64,000 nt of DNA from Actinomycetes bacterium (GCA_024225275.1 JAAEMS010000279.1:1-64000); one strand, 5' to 3'. Positions 33,924 to 42,480 are shown, numbered from the stretch's first letter. Numbers and translations are program-made. Notes: generated from the letters alone by a model not told the origin.

Positions 33924-34009
33924 ATCGAACAGTCTGGGCCGGGCGGGATCGCCTGTCCAAATCCTCCCGTGTAACTTGTGGCACTCCCCGGTCCGGCCCG
34001 GAGGCCCTC

Positions 34010-34936
34010 CTGAAGCTCCTCCTCATCATCAATGCGTCGGCCTCGTCGGTGAACGCCCGTCTCGAAGTCGTGATCCAGCAGGCCCTAGGGGCCGAGCACG
34101 ACGTCGAACTGGCCCACACCAGCCGACGAGGGCACGCCACCCGCCTGGCCCAGGCGGCCGCTTTCCGCGGGGTGGATGTGGTCGCGGTGTTGGGCGGCGA
34201 CGGCACCCTCAACGAGGCCGCCAACGGGTTGGCCGGCACCGACACTGCCCTCGCCGCCCTCCCCGGAGGGTCCACCAATGTGTTCGCCCGCACCCTCGGG
34301 CTGCCCAACGACCCCCTCGAGGCCATCACCCCCCTTCTCGAAGCCATGGGTCGGGGCGACATCCACCGGGTGGGGCTGGGCCAGGTCGACGGCCGCTACT
34401 TCCTGTTCCACCTGGGGCTGGGGTTCGATGCCGCGGTGGTCGACCAGGTCGAGCGGAGGGGTTCACTGAAACGGTGGATGGGACACCCACTGTTCATCTG
34501 GAGCGCCATCACCACCTGGATGCGCCACTACGACCGGTCAGAACCCCGGTTCCGAGTTCGGTTCACCGACAACACCTCGGTCGACGACGGCTACTTCAGC
34601 ATCTGCCTCAACACCAACCCCTACACGTTCCTGGGTAACCGTCCCCTCGATCTCGTCCCCGAGGCCACCCTCGACCGGGGGCTGGCCATGGTCACCATGC
34701 GGGCCCTCAACTTGCGGACCTTGGTACCCATCGCCGCCACCGCTCTCATCAACCCCGCCCGGCTGAGCAAGAGGCGGGGCCTCGACATCCGCACCGACCT
34801 CGAAGCGGTGGTCGTCGAGGCCGAACGTCCCCTCCCCTGGCAGGTCGACGGCGACTTCCTGGGCGAGAGGAGCCGCTTCGTGATCAGCCACCATCCCGAG
34901 GCCATGCGTCTCGTATTGCCGTACTCCGCCGCCTGA
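34010..34936 (+). CDS. Diacylglycerol kinase-family lipid kinase, probable CTG start
   Basis: The DAGK catalytic domain is clear: VDVVAVLGGDGTLNEAANGL, ALPGGSTNVFARTLGLP and GLGFDAAVVDQVERRG. The family's first strand (KLLLIINASASS) lies upstream of the first GTG (34049) and requires initiation further 5'. The frame has no ATG, GTG or TTG there before the stop, but CTG 34010 follows a perfect GGAGG at 34000-34004 with five bases of spacing. I therefore call a CTG start, giving 308 residues. Likely phosphorylates diacylglycerol or a related lipid at the membrane. Confidence 0.82.
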   Translation: MKLLLIINASASSVNARLEVVIQQALGAEHDVELAHTSRRGHATRLAQAAAFRGVDVVAVLGGDGTLNEAANGLAGTDTALAALPGGSTNVFARTLGLPNDPLEAITPLLEAMGRGDIHRVGLGQVDGRYFLFHLGLGFDAAVVDQVERRGSLKRWMGHPLFIWSAITTWMRHYDRSEPRFRVRFTDNTSVDDGYFSICLNTNPYTFLGNRPLDLVPEATLDRGLAMVTMRALNLRTLVPIAATALINPARLSKRRGLDIRTDLEAVVVEAERPLPWQVDGDFLGERSRFVISHHPEAMRLVLPYSAA

Positions 34937-34968
34937 CGGCGGACCGCCACACCCCGCGGGTGGGGCCC

Positions 34969-35655
34969 CTACTGGCTGTCGATGACCTGGCGGGCGATAT
35001 CGGGGACGTTGGTGATGATGCCGTCGACCCCCAACTCGAGCAGCTCGGCCATACGGTCGGCGTCATCGACGGTCCACACATGAACCTCGAGGCCCGCCTC
35101 GCGAGCCCGCCTCACCAGGGCCCGATCGGTGAGCACGGTGTGGGGGTTCACGGCCCGATGGCCATGGGCGACCGTGCGCTCGATGATCGAGGCCGGGTCG
35201 GAGGGGGCGAACACCAGCCAACCGGTGGGGATGGCCGGGTCGAGGGCTCGAATCCGATCAACGGCCCCGATATCGAAGCTGGACACCAATACCCGGTCGT
35301 GAAGCTCGTAGGCCGCGATGAGGCCGGCCACCGCTTCCGATACCTGGTGCTCGGCGTCGTAGTCGGGGTCGTCGGGGGCGTTCTTGATCTCGATATTGAT
35401 CCCCATGCCTTCGCAGGCCTCGATGGCCTCGAGCAGGCTCGGCACCGCTTCGGGCAGCTCGGCGGCCGGGGTCTTGCGAATGATCCGCTCGTCGGCCAGC
35501 GCAGCATCGTGGTGGACAATCAGGACGTCGTCGGCCGTACGCCGGATATCGAGCTCGACCCAGTCGGCCCCCATCTCCTGGGCCAGGCGGTAGGCCTCGA
35601 TCGTGTTCTCAGGAGCATGGGCCGACGCACCCCGGTGGGCAACAACGAGAGTCAT
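34969..35655 (-). CDS. Glycerophosphodiester phosphodiesterase
   Basis: 228-residue GDPD TIM barrel releasing glycerol 3-phosphate from deacylated phospholipids. It starts [20 protein letters not shown], with [20 protein letters not shown], then NIEIKNAP and the terminal [19 protein letters not shown]. No signal peptide, so cytoplasmic, like UgpQ. ATG 35655 has a TAGGAT -10 box eight bases upstream. It is convergent with the lipid kinase and divergent from whiB. Confidence 0.9.
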   Translation of the reverse strand: MTLVVAHRGASAHAPENTIEAYRLAQEMGADWVELDIRRTADDVLIVHHDAALADERIIRKTPAAELPEAVPSLLEAIEACEGMGINIEIKNAPDDPDYDAEHQVSEAVAGLIAAYELHDRVLVSSFDIGAVDRIRALDPAIPTGWLVFAPSDPASIIERTVAHGHRAVNPHTVLTDRALVRRAREAGLEVHVWTVDDADRMAELLELGVDGIITNVPDIARQVIDSQ

Positions 35656-35756
35656 GGCCCGGGATCCTATGAGATAAAGCGGAAGGTGAGGCCCGGTCAG
35701 CCGGCTCTTGGCTGACTGCGGCGCTTCACAATAGGAAGCCAATTGGAAACAACCTC

Positions 35757-35785
35757 TTGTCGAGCACATATCGCGCGGGTATCGT
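35757..35785 (+). promoter_or_regulatory. Candidate whiB promoter
   Basis: TTGTCG (35757-35762) and TATCGT (35780-35785) are separated by exactly 17 bases. Transcription from here would give a leader of about 95 nt before whiB, which has GGAGG ahead of its GTG. The rest of the 231-bp divergent gap shows no other clear signal. Confidence 0.55.
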
Positions 35786-35886
35786 CAGTGTGTTCCTGGA
35801 TCGCCCCCCTCAGGGTCGCCTTCCAGGCATGTGAAGCAACTCACGAGCGGCATTCTGCTCGTTTGCCACTGATCTGTGGAGGTATC

Positions 35887-36198
35887 GTGGCGCTCACATC
35901 CGTAGCCGAGCTCGACGGAATTGTCGGGTCTGATGACGATGTACAGAACCTGAGGTGGCGTAGTAACGCCGCCTGCCGGGACACTGATCCCGACCTGTTC
36001 TTTCCCGTGGGCACCACGGGCCCGGCTATCGTCCAGATCGCGGCCGCCAAGGACATCTGCACCTCGTGCGATGCCCAGGGTTCCTGCCTGGAGTTTGCCC
36101 TGATGACCAATCAGGACTCTGGGGTCTGGGGCGGAACCTCCGAAGAGGAGCGGCGTCAGATCCGCCGGGCTCGCAATGCCCGGCGGCGCGTCAGCTGA
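35887..36198 (+). CDS. WhiB-family iron-sulfur transcription factor (WhiB1-like)
   Basis: 103 residues from GTG 35887 with GGAGG at 35878-35882. The four cluster cysteines are C30, C58, C61 and C67 (CTSCDAQGSC for the last three), followed by GVWGGTSEEERRQIRRARN, the glycine turn and basic DNA-binding tail of Wbl proteins. Its position next to a PdtaS-like kinase copies the M. tuberculosis whiB1-pdtaS neighbourhood. WhiB1 homologues bind a nitric-oxide-sensitive 4Fe-4S cluster and partner the primary sigma factor. Confidence 0.92.
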   Translation: MALTSVAELDGIVGSDDDVQNLRWRSNAACRDTDPDLFFPVGTTGPAIVQIAAAKDICTSCDAQGSCLEFALMTNQDSGVWGGTSEEERRQIRRARNARRRVS

Positions 36199-36254
36199 AC
36201 CAGAACGAGGTCCGTCTCCCACCGCTCACCCGATGTGAACCGGCCTGGCTCTGA

Positions 36255-37790
36255 TCAGGAGGGTGCCGGCTTGGGGCTGTTGGGCCCGTCAGCCAGCTGC
36301 TCGGCCGTGTCGGGCGCGAATCGGATTTCCACGGTGCTTCCCGGGCGCGGTTCGACGCCCCGGCCCCGGTTGAACTCGATCACTCCCCCCAGTTCGGTCT
36401 CGACCAGGGTGCGCACGATGGTGAGCCCCAAGCCGCCTCCTCCCTCTTGGTCCTGATCGGGGCCTCCTTCGGGTACCCCCACTCCGTCGTCGATGACGTG
36501 GAGCACGAGTTGGGAGCCCACCCGCGAGATCACCACATCGACCTCACCATCGCTTATCGCCAGACTGGGGGGAAAGGCATGGTCAACCGCGTTCTGGAGC
36601 AACTCGCTCAGGATCACGGCCAGCGATGTGGCCACGGTGGCCGGCAGCAGGCCGGCGTCGCCCGCCAGGCGGAACCGGACCGGACGGTCTGGCGACACGA
36701 GGCCCTCCTCGACCATCCTCACGATCGGGCGGGCGATCTCGAGAAACTCGACCGCCTCATGGGGGGCATGGGCCAGGGTTTCGTGGACCACCGCGATCGA
36801 GCCGATGCGTCGTACCGATTCCTCGATGGCCGCCTTGGCCTCGGGGACCGCCACCCGTCGGGCCTGAAGCCGCAAGAGCGAGGAGATGGTCTGGAGGTTG
36901 TTCTTCACCCGGTGGTGGATCTCGCGGATGGTGGCGTCCTTCGACAGCAGGAGGCGGTCGCGGCGGCGCACGTCGGAGACGTCGCGCACCAGCAGGAAGC
37001 CACCGGCTACCCGATGCCGCTCCACCAGGGGTAGGGCCCGGATACGAGCGGCGCGGTCGACCCCTCGAGCGATCTCCTCGTTGACGGGGGTCCCTGACCG
37101 GAACGAGCGTCGAAGGAACGCCTCATCGAGACCGAGGTCGCGGAGCCGACGACCCACCAGCGTGCTGTGGACCCCGATGCGGTGGAGGGCCGACACCGCG
37201 TTGGGAGAGGCGTAGGAGATCTGGGAGTCGGCGTCGAGGACGACCACACCGTCACCGACCCGTGGTTCCTCTTCGACCTCGTCGGGTTCGTCGGGCTCGG
37301 GGTAGGGGAAGTCGCCGGCCGCGATCATGCGGGCCAGGCGTTCGGCGATCAGGGCGTAGGTGCGCTCGAGCTCACCCTCGGATCGGGCGAGGGCCGGGTC
37401 GCTCTCGCGGGTGATGACCCCGATGACCTCACCGTCGAACCGAACCGGGATCCCCAGAACTCGTACCCGCTGGCCGAACTCGTCGATGGTGATCTCGCCT
37501 TCGGTGATCTCACCCAGCCGGTAGGCCCGAGCCACGAACGGCCGGGCGGCATCGTCGGTGATGTCACCCACCAAGTCCTGGGGGTACATGGTCTGGCCGG
37601 TGGCCGGCCGGACCTGGGCCAGGGCGACGAACCGCCGTCCCTCCTCACCGGCGACGGGCACGAAGAGCAGGAGATCCGCGAAGGCGAAGTCAGCCAGCAG
37701 CCCCCAGCTGGAGATGATGCGCTGGAGGTAGGCGTGAAGGGGCCGCCCGTACCGGGTATGGGCCCGCAGCAGTTCCGAAGGTGACGCCAT
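36255..37790 (-). CDS. pdtaS: PdtaS-like sensor histidine kinase
   Basis: 511 residues. An N-terminal GAF-like H_kinase_N domain (about 1-160) and a PAS domain (about 180-285) precede a HisKA_2 dimerisation helix, IREIHHRVKNNLQTISSLLR, with the phosphoacceptor His. The ATPase lobe has LSELLQNAVDHAF, HVIDDGVGVPEGG and GGGGLGLTIVRTL. No membrane segment, so cytosolic. PdtaS normally phosphorylates the ANTAR RNA-binding regulator PdtaR, which is not in the window. It is convergent with whiB, 56 bp apart. Confidence 0.9.
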   Translation of the reverse strand: MASPSELLRAHTRYGRPLHAYLQRIISSWGLLADFAFADLLLFVPVAGEEGRRFVALAQVRPATGQTMYPQDLVGDITDDAARPFVARAYRLGEITEGEITIDEFGQRVRVLGIPVRFDGEVIGVITRESDPALARSEGELERTYALIAERLARMIAAGDFPYPEPDEPDEVEEEPRVGDGVVVLDADSQISYASPNAVSALHRIGVHSTLVGRRLRDLGLDEAFLRRSFRSGTPVNEEIARGVDRAARIRALPLVERHRVAGGFLLVRDVSDVRRRDRLLLSKDATIREIHHRVKNNLQTISSLLRLQARRVAVPEAKAAIEESVRRIGSIAVVHETLAHAPHEAVEFLEIARPIVRMVEEGLVSPDRPVRFRLAGDAGLLPATVATSLAVILSELLQNAVDHAFPPSLAISDGEVDVVISRVGSQLVLHVIDDGVGVPEGGPDQDQEGGGGLGLTIVRTLVETELGGVIEFNRGRGVEPRPGSTVEIRFAPDTAEQLADGPNSPKPAPS

Positions 37791-37851
37791 CGCCGCCGAC
37801 CGTAGTCGGGAACCCCACCCACGAGGTTCAAGCGCGGGGCGGCGGGGTCAA

Positions 37852-38034
37852 TTACCGCTTCGTGATGAACCAGCTGTTGCAGCTAGGGCAATCGTGGCGA
37901 ATGGTGCCGTCGACCAGGTCGACGAAATCCACCCGCGACATCGTGCCGCAACTCGGACAGTTGGTGGGCCGCTGCCAGCGCGGTCGCTCGTCCGTGAGGT
38001 CGATGACTCGACGCCTTTTCTTGACTAGGGACAT
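37852..38034 (-). CDS. Small zinc-ribbon protein
   Basis: 60 residues. A basic N-terminus (VKKRRRVIDLTDERPRW) leads into two CPSC knuckles (NCPSCGTMSR and HDCPSCNSWF), a complete zinc ribbon. A strong AAGGGAGAG lies four bases before ATG 38034. A conserved inverted repeat lies 41 bp upstream of its start. Possibly an RNA polymerase- or ribosome-associated factor; unproven. Confidence 0.7.
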   Translation of the reverse strand: MSLVKKRRRVIDLTDERPRWQRPTNCPSCGTMSRVDFVDLVDGTIRHDCPSCNSWFITKR

Positions 38035-38074
38035 CAGACTCTCCCTTTTCCGTAGATCTATGGAAGTAGGGACA

Positions 38075-38124
38075 CCATAGTACCACTCTCCGTGGTAATT
38101 ACACCACGGAGAGTGGTACTATGG
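38075..38124. repeat. Perfect 22-bp inverted repeat made of nested palindromes
   Basis: Arms 38075-38096 and 38103-38124 are exact reverse complements around AATTAC. Each arm itself contains a 15-bp dyad (ACCACTCTCCGTGGT and ACCACGGAGAGTGGT), and the centre has GTAATTAC. The block is AT-richer than its surroundings. It starts one base after the DUF3107 stop and lies upstream of the zinc-ribbon gene. It could be a terminator stem or a pair of operator half-sites; no T-run follows on either strand. Confidence 0.85.
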
Positions 38125-38125
38125 C

Positions 38126-38356
38126 TCACCCAAACCCAATGGGCCGATCGTCGGAGGGGCTACCGACTTCGACCCAGGCAATGCGGGCCGACGGGATACA
38201 CACCTCGCGGCCCCGGCGGTCGGTGAGCCAGAGGGTGCCGCCCTCAGAACCGAGAGCATCGGCGACCTGCTGCTTGATCGCCTCGCGATCGGTCTCGACC
38301 GGCAACTCGATCTCGATCTCCTTGGGGCTATGGATCACCCCGATACGAACGTCCAC
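38126..38356 (-). CDS. DUF3107 family protein
   Basis: 76 residues from GTG 38356, which is preceded by ACGGAGGAAACA; an ATG seven codons earlier lacks a ribosome site. VDVRIGVIHSPKEIEIELPV and the ending IPSARIAWVEVG match actinobacterial DUF3107 (TB9.4-like) proteins. Function unknown. It lies between mrp and the zinc-ribbon gene on the same strand. Confidence 0.8.
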   Translation of the reverse strand: MDVRIGVIHSPKEIEIELPVETDREAIKQQVADALGSEGGTLWLTDRRGREVCIPSARIAWVEVGSPSDDRPIGFG

Positions 38357-38392
38357 TGTTTCCTCCGTGTCGTACATGGCCCGGTGGCCACG

Positions 38393-39535
38393 TCAATCGA
38401 CGACTCTCAGCTCCGAACGGTAGCGGCGCTTGGGCGCCAACTCGACGTCGATCTTTTCGGCCATGACCGCGAACACCCGTCCGACCTCGGTTTCGGTGTC
38501 CGCCCCAACCGGTGATCCGACGTCACCACCGGCCCTGAGCTCAACCACGAGGGGCACCTGGGCCACCAGGGGAACCTCGAGCCGCTGAGCCAGTTCGGCC
38601 CCACCTCCCGAGCCGAAGAGCTCATAGCACTTGCCGTCGTCGCCGGTGAACCACGACATGTTCTCGATGACACCGCGAACCTCGAGGTTGACCTTCTCAG
38701 CCATGAAGGCAGCTCGCTGGGCCACCTTCTGGGCGGCCGGCTGAGGGGTCGTGACGACATAGACCTCGGCCCGAGGCAGGAAGCCGGCCAGCGAGATCGA
38801 GATGTCGCCGGTTCCCGGCGGGAGGTCGACCAGGAGGTAGTCGGGTTCGTCCCAGTAGACGTCGGTCAGGAACTGCTCGAGGGCCTTGTGGAGCATGGGC
38901 CCCCGCCAGATGACAGGTTGATCCTCTTCGGCAAAGAAGCCCATCGAGATGCAGCGCACCCCATGAGCTTCGGGCGGCACCAGCATCTCGTCGATGACGG
39001 TGGGCGGGTGAGTCACCCCCAACATGCGAGGGATCGAGAAACCCCACACGTCGGCGTCGACCACCGCGGTGCTCTTGCCCCGGGCGGCCAGGGCAACGCC
39101 GAGGTTGGTGGTGATCGACGACTTGCCGACACCGCCCTTGCCCGACGCGATCAGTAGCACACGGGTCCTGCTGGCGGGGTCGGCGAAGGGGATGACCCGG
39201 CCCTCGGCGTGTCCGTGGGCCGGCTGGGAGCCGGCAGTGGCCCTGGGGTCGCCGTGGAGCATCTGACGGACTGCGGCCCGCTCGTCGTCGGTCATGACGG
39301 TGAAGGCCAAATCGATGGTGTCGATGCCATCGAGCCCAACGACCGCCTCGGACACCCGGCGCTGGATCTCGCTGCGCAGGGGGCATCCCTCGATGGTGAG
39401 CGCCACCGTCACCGAGACCGATGGTGGGGACACCTCGACCTTCCTGACCATACCCAGATCGACGATGCTGCGACGGAGCTCGGGGTCGTGAACGGGCCGG
39501 AGGGCCTCGATGACATCGGCTTCGGTGAGGGCCAT
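38393..39535 (-). CDS. mrp: Mrp/ApbC family iron-sulfur cluster carrier ATPase
   Basis: 380 residues. An N-terminal DUF59/MIP18 domain (ALTEADVIEALRPVHDPEL) is followed by the deviant Walker A SGKGGVGKSSITTNLGVALA and DYLLVDLPPGTGD. In place of the usual CPxC pair the region reads ENMSWFTGDDGKCYELFGSG, leaving a single cysteine. Mrp proteins carry iron-sulfur clusters to apo-proteins. It is divergent from the SufR-like regulator and cysteine desulfurase, supporting a cluster-biogenesis role. Start ATG 39535 at the DUF59 start. Confidence 0.88.
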   Translation of the reverse strand: MALTEADVIEALRPVHDPELRRSIVDLGMVRKVEVSPPSVSVTVALTIEGCPLRSEIQRRVSEAVVGLDGIDTIDLAFTVMTDDERAAVRQMLHGDPRATAGSQPAHGHAEGRVIPFADPASRTRVLLIASGKGGVGKSSITTNLGVALAARGKSTAVVDADVWGFSIPRMLGVTHPPTVIDEMLVPPEAHGVRCISMGFFAEEDQPVIWRGPMLHKALEQFLTDVYWDEPDYLLVDLPPGTGDISISLAGFLPRAEVYVVTTPQPAAQKVAQRAAFMAEKVNLEVRGVIENMSWFTGDDGKCYELFGSGGGAELAQRLEVPLVAQVPLVVELRAGGDVGSPVGADTETEVGRVFAVMAEKIDVELAPKRRYRSELRVVD

Positions 39536-39569
39536 GAGTCCGGTGCTCCTAGGGGTTCGCCTATTTTCT

Positions 39570-39595
39570 CCTATGCCGATAGGTATAATACCGGC
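39570..39595 (+). promoter_or_regulatory. Leaderless promoter and dyad of the SufR-like gene
   Basis: A consensus TATAAT (39584-39589) ends six bases before GTG 39596, so transcription should begin at or next to the start codon. The -10 lies inside GGTAT-A-ATACC and is flanked upstream by CCTAT-GCCG-ATAGG (39570-39583). These overlapping dyads are good candidates for an autoregulatory operator, since bound repressor would cover the -10. Confidence 0.7.
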
Positions 39596-40354
39596 GTGGA
39601 CTCCATGTCCGACCACCCAGCCGGCAGCCCGGCGGGCCTCACCCCCACCGACTTCGCGTCGGCGGTCACCGCGATCACCACCGCCTTCGGCGATCCCACC
39701 CGTCGCGGCATCTTCCTGTTCGCGACAGAGCGGCCCGACGGAGTCACCGCATCCGACGTCGCCGACCAGTTCGAACTCCACCCCAACGTGGCCCGACACC
39801 ACCTCGACAAGCTGGCCGGTGGGGGCTACCTCGACATCCGGCTCGAGAAGCGGTCAGGGGCTGGGCGCCCATCGAAGCATTATCGGGTGGCCTCCGAGGG
39901 CATCCATCTCGAGTTCGCCGTCCGCCACGACGACATCCTCGTCACCCTCCTCGGGCGGGCCCTGGCTCGTCTGGGCTCCGAGACGGCCCAGGAGATCGCC
40001 GTCGAGGTAGGCCGCGAGTACGGCAAGACGATGGCCGGCTCCCTGTCTGACGGTGAGGCCCAGCAGTCGTTCCGCTCGGCCCTTCACTCGGTGGCCGAAG
40101 CCCTCTCGGCCCATGGCTTCGCCGCCCACGCCGAACGCAACGGAGACGAGCTCCGCATCGTCTCCCGTCACTGCCCCTTCGGCGACGCCGCGGTGGAGCA
40201 CCCAGTGATCTGCGCGGTCGACCGCGGCATGGTCGAGGGCATGCTCGGCACCCTCTACGGCGAGACCAAGGTCGAGTTGGCGGGCACCGTTTCGGGTGGC
40301 GACGACGTGTGTGTCACGTCAGTGTTCGACGAAGCCCTCGTCGCTGAGCTCTGA
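39596..40354 (+). CDS. SufR-like iron-sulfur ArsR-type repressor
   Basis: 252 residues from GTG 39596 (ATG 39605 is a less likely start). The winged-helix domain (residues about 18-100: FGDPTRRGIFLFATERPDGV, ELHPNVARHHLDKLAGGGYL, GRPSKHYRVAS) leads to a C-terminal part with C193, H202 and C206, spaced like the cluster ligands of SufR. SufR represses suf genes when its cluster is assembled. A cysteine desulfurase follows after seven bases and mrp is divergent. Confidence 0.8.
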   Translation: MDSMSDHPAGSPAGLTPTDFASAVTAITTAFGDPTRRGIFLFATERPDGVTASDVADQFELHPNVARHHLDKLAGGGYLDIRLEKRSGAGRPSKHYRVASEGIHLEFAVRHDDILVTLLGRALARLGSETAQEIAVEVGREYGKTMAGSLSDGEAQQSFRSALHSVAEALSAHGFAAHAERNGDELRIVSRHCPFGDAAVEHPVICAVDRGMVEGMLGTLYGETKVELAGTVSGGDDVCVTSVFDEALVAEL

Positions 40355-40361
40355 CGCGGCC

Positions 40362-41465
40362 ATGGTGCGCCACTATCTCGACCACGCCTCCACGAGTCCC
40401 CTCCGGGCGGCCGCCCGCGACGCCCTGGTCGAGTGGCTCGATACCGCGCTCGGCGACCCGGGGCGGGTGCACCACGAGGGCATGACGGCCCGCGCCGCCC
40501 TCGAACACGCCCGCGATCAGGTGGCCGCCTTTCTTGGCGCTCGACCGCGCGAGGTGGTCTTCACCTCAGGAGCCACCGAGTCGATCGTCACCGCGATTCG
40601 TGGGGCAGCCTCCCGGGGCCCCCACCAGGTCATCTCGGCCGTCGAACACTCTGGGGTGCGCGCCGCCGCTGAGGCCACGGGATCGGAAGTGACGGTGGTG
40701 CCGGTCGACAGCACCGGCCGGGTCGACCCCGACGAGGTACTGGCCGCAATCACCCCTGACACCGCCCTCGTCTCGGTCCAGTACGGCAACCACGAAGTGG
40801 GCACCATCCAACCGGTCGAGGCCACAGTGGCCGGCTGTCGCGACCGGGGTGTCCTGATTCATGTCGATGCTGCCCAGGCCGCGGGCCGGATCCCGTTGGA
40901 CCTGGGCTCGCTGGGTGCGGACCTGGTGTCGGTCAGCGGCCACAAGCTCGGCGGGCCGACGGGCACCGGGGTACTCATGGTGAGACGTGGCCTGCGGATC
41001 GACCCCTTGCTGGTGGGCGGTGATCAGGAGCGGGCCCGACGAGCCGGGCTCGAGAACGTTCCCGCCCTGATGGGCCTGGGCGCGGCAGCCGCTGAGCTCA
41101 GCGAGTCCCTGGACCGAGAGAGGGGCGACTCCGTCCGCCTCACCAACCGGTTGCGGGCCGGCCTCGACGCCATCGACGGGTTGACCCAGTACGGCCACCC
41201 CGAGCATCGCCTCCCCCACCTCGTGTGCGTGGGCTTCGCCAAGGTCGAACCCCAGCCGGTGCTCATGGGCCTCGACCGGGCGGGTATCGCCGCCCACTCG
41301 GGCAGTGCCTGTTCATCCGAGGCCCTCGAACCGTCACCCGTGCTCGACGCCATGGGGGTCGACGCCATGCGCTCTCTGCGCCTCTCGGTCGGCTGGTCTA
41401 CCACCGACGCCGACATCGACGCCACCCTCGAGGCCCTGCCCCGGATCCTGCAAGAGCTGGTTTGA
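40362..41465 (+). CDS. Cysteine desulfurase (IscS/NifS-like)
   Basis: 367-residue PLP enzyme removing sulfur from cysteine as enzyme persulfide. It starts VRHYLDHASTSPLRAAARDA. The PLP lysine lies in SVSGHKLGGPTGTGVLMV and the catalytic cysteine in HSGSACSSEALEPSPVLDAM, on the short class I-type loop. Likely co-transcribed with the SufR-like gene. The scaffold genes sufBCD/sufU are not in the window. Confidence 0.9.
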   Translation: MVRHYLDHASTSPLRAAARDALVEWLDTALGDPGRVHHEGMTARAALEHARDQVAAFLGARPREVVFTSGATESIVTAIRGAASRGPHQVISAVEHSGVRAAAEATGSEVTVVPVDSTGRVDPDEVLAAITPDTALVSVQYGNHEVGTIQPVEATVAGCRDRGVLIHVDAAQAAGRIPLDLGSLGADLVSVSGHKLGGPTGTGVLMVRRGLRIDPLLVGGDQERARRAGLENVPALMGLGAAAAELSESLDRERGDSVRLTNRLRAGLDAIDGLTQYGHPEHRLPHLVCVGFAKVEPQPVLMGLDRAGIAAHSGSACSSEALEPSPVLDAMGVDAMRSLRLSVGWSTTDADIDATLEALPRILQELV

Positions 41466-41480
41466 TCCCGTCGAGGTCGG

Positions 41481-42446
41481 TCACGGCTGGGGAAACCAGG
41501 ACTGATACCGGTCGACCAGCAGGCCGGGGAGGCCGCCGGTATGGACAAAGACGGTGGGCTGGTCGGCGGGCAGGCGGCCCGAGCGGCGGTCAGCGACGAG
41601 GGCGGCCATCGCCTTCCCCGAGTACACCGGATCGAGGATGATGCCCTCGGTGCGAACCGCCAGCTCGAGGGCGGCGTGGCACTCCTCGGTAGGGGTGCCG
41701 TAGCCCTCCCCCACCTGGGACCGGTCGAACCCGGCTCGGCCCCCTGGGTCCGGACGGTGGATGAGGGCGGCGGCCTCAGACCCGAGTCGGGCGACGAAGC
41801 CTTCGAGGGAACGACCACCCACCACGTCAACCCCCATGAGCCGATCCCAGCTACCGAGCCCGACGCCGAGCCCCGCAGCCGTCCCTCCGCTGCCGACGGC
41901 GACATAGACCACCGAACCGGCCGGAGCGACCTGGTCGATCTCGTCGGCCGAGTCGACATACCCCAGAGCCCCCACCGGCGACGAGCCGCCGATGGGGATG
42001 CGGTACGGGGCACGGCCCTCGGCCTCCAGTTCGTCACAGACCTGGGTGATGGCCGCGTCGACCTCGTGGAACCCCAGCGGACCCATCCACCGCTCGTCGA
42101 GGCCGAGGAGACGGTCGATGATGATGTTGCCCTCAGGCACCGGGGGCGGATCGGATGAGAAGACACCCACACAGTCCATGCCGGTGAGCTGGGCTGCGGC
42201 CGCGGTCTGGCGCACATGGTTCGACTGGGCCGCCCCACCCGTAACCAGAACGTCGGCCCCCTCGGCCAGAGCGGCGGCCACCAGGTGCTCGAGCTTGCGG
42301 ACCTTGTTGCCGCCCCCGGCCAGCCGGGTGAGGTCGTCGCGCTTGATCCACAACATGCCCGGGCCGAACCCAAGCGCCGCGCCCAGGCGGTCGGCAGGCA
42401 GACAGGGGGTGTCGTGGCCCCCCAGATCGACACGTTCAGCAGTCAT
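41481..42446 (-). CDS. D-cysteine desulfhydrase/ACC deaminase family PLP enzyme
   Basis: 321 residues of fold type II. LWIKRDDLTRLAGGGNKVRK holds the PLP lysine; LVTGGAAQSNHVRQTAAAA and VYVAVGSGGTAAGLGVGLGS follow. The QSNHVRQ motif is shared by D-cysteine desulfhydrases and ACC deaminases, so the exact substrate is open. Convergent with the cysteine desulfurase, 15 bp apart. ATG 42446 is the start nearest to homology. Confidence 0.82.
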   Translation of the reverse strand: MTAERVDLGGHDTPCLPADRLGAALGFGPGMLWIKRDDLTRLAGGGNKVRKLEHLVAAALAEGADVLVTGGAAQSNHVRQTAAAAQLTGMDCVGVFSSDPPPVPEGNIIIDRLLGLDERWMGPLGFHEVDAAITQVCDELEAEGRAPYRIPIGGSSPVGALGYVDSADEIDQVAPAGSVVYVAVGSGGTAAGLGVGLGSWDRLMGVDVVGGRSLEGFVARLGSEAAALIHRPDPGGRAGFDRSQVGEGYGTPTEECHAALELAVRTEGIILDPVYSGKAMAALVADRRSGRLPADQPTVFVHTGGLPGLLVDRYQSWFPQP

Positions 42447-42480
42447 CGACCACACCCTACGCCAGCCCCCAACCCCGAGG

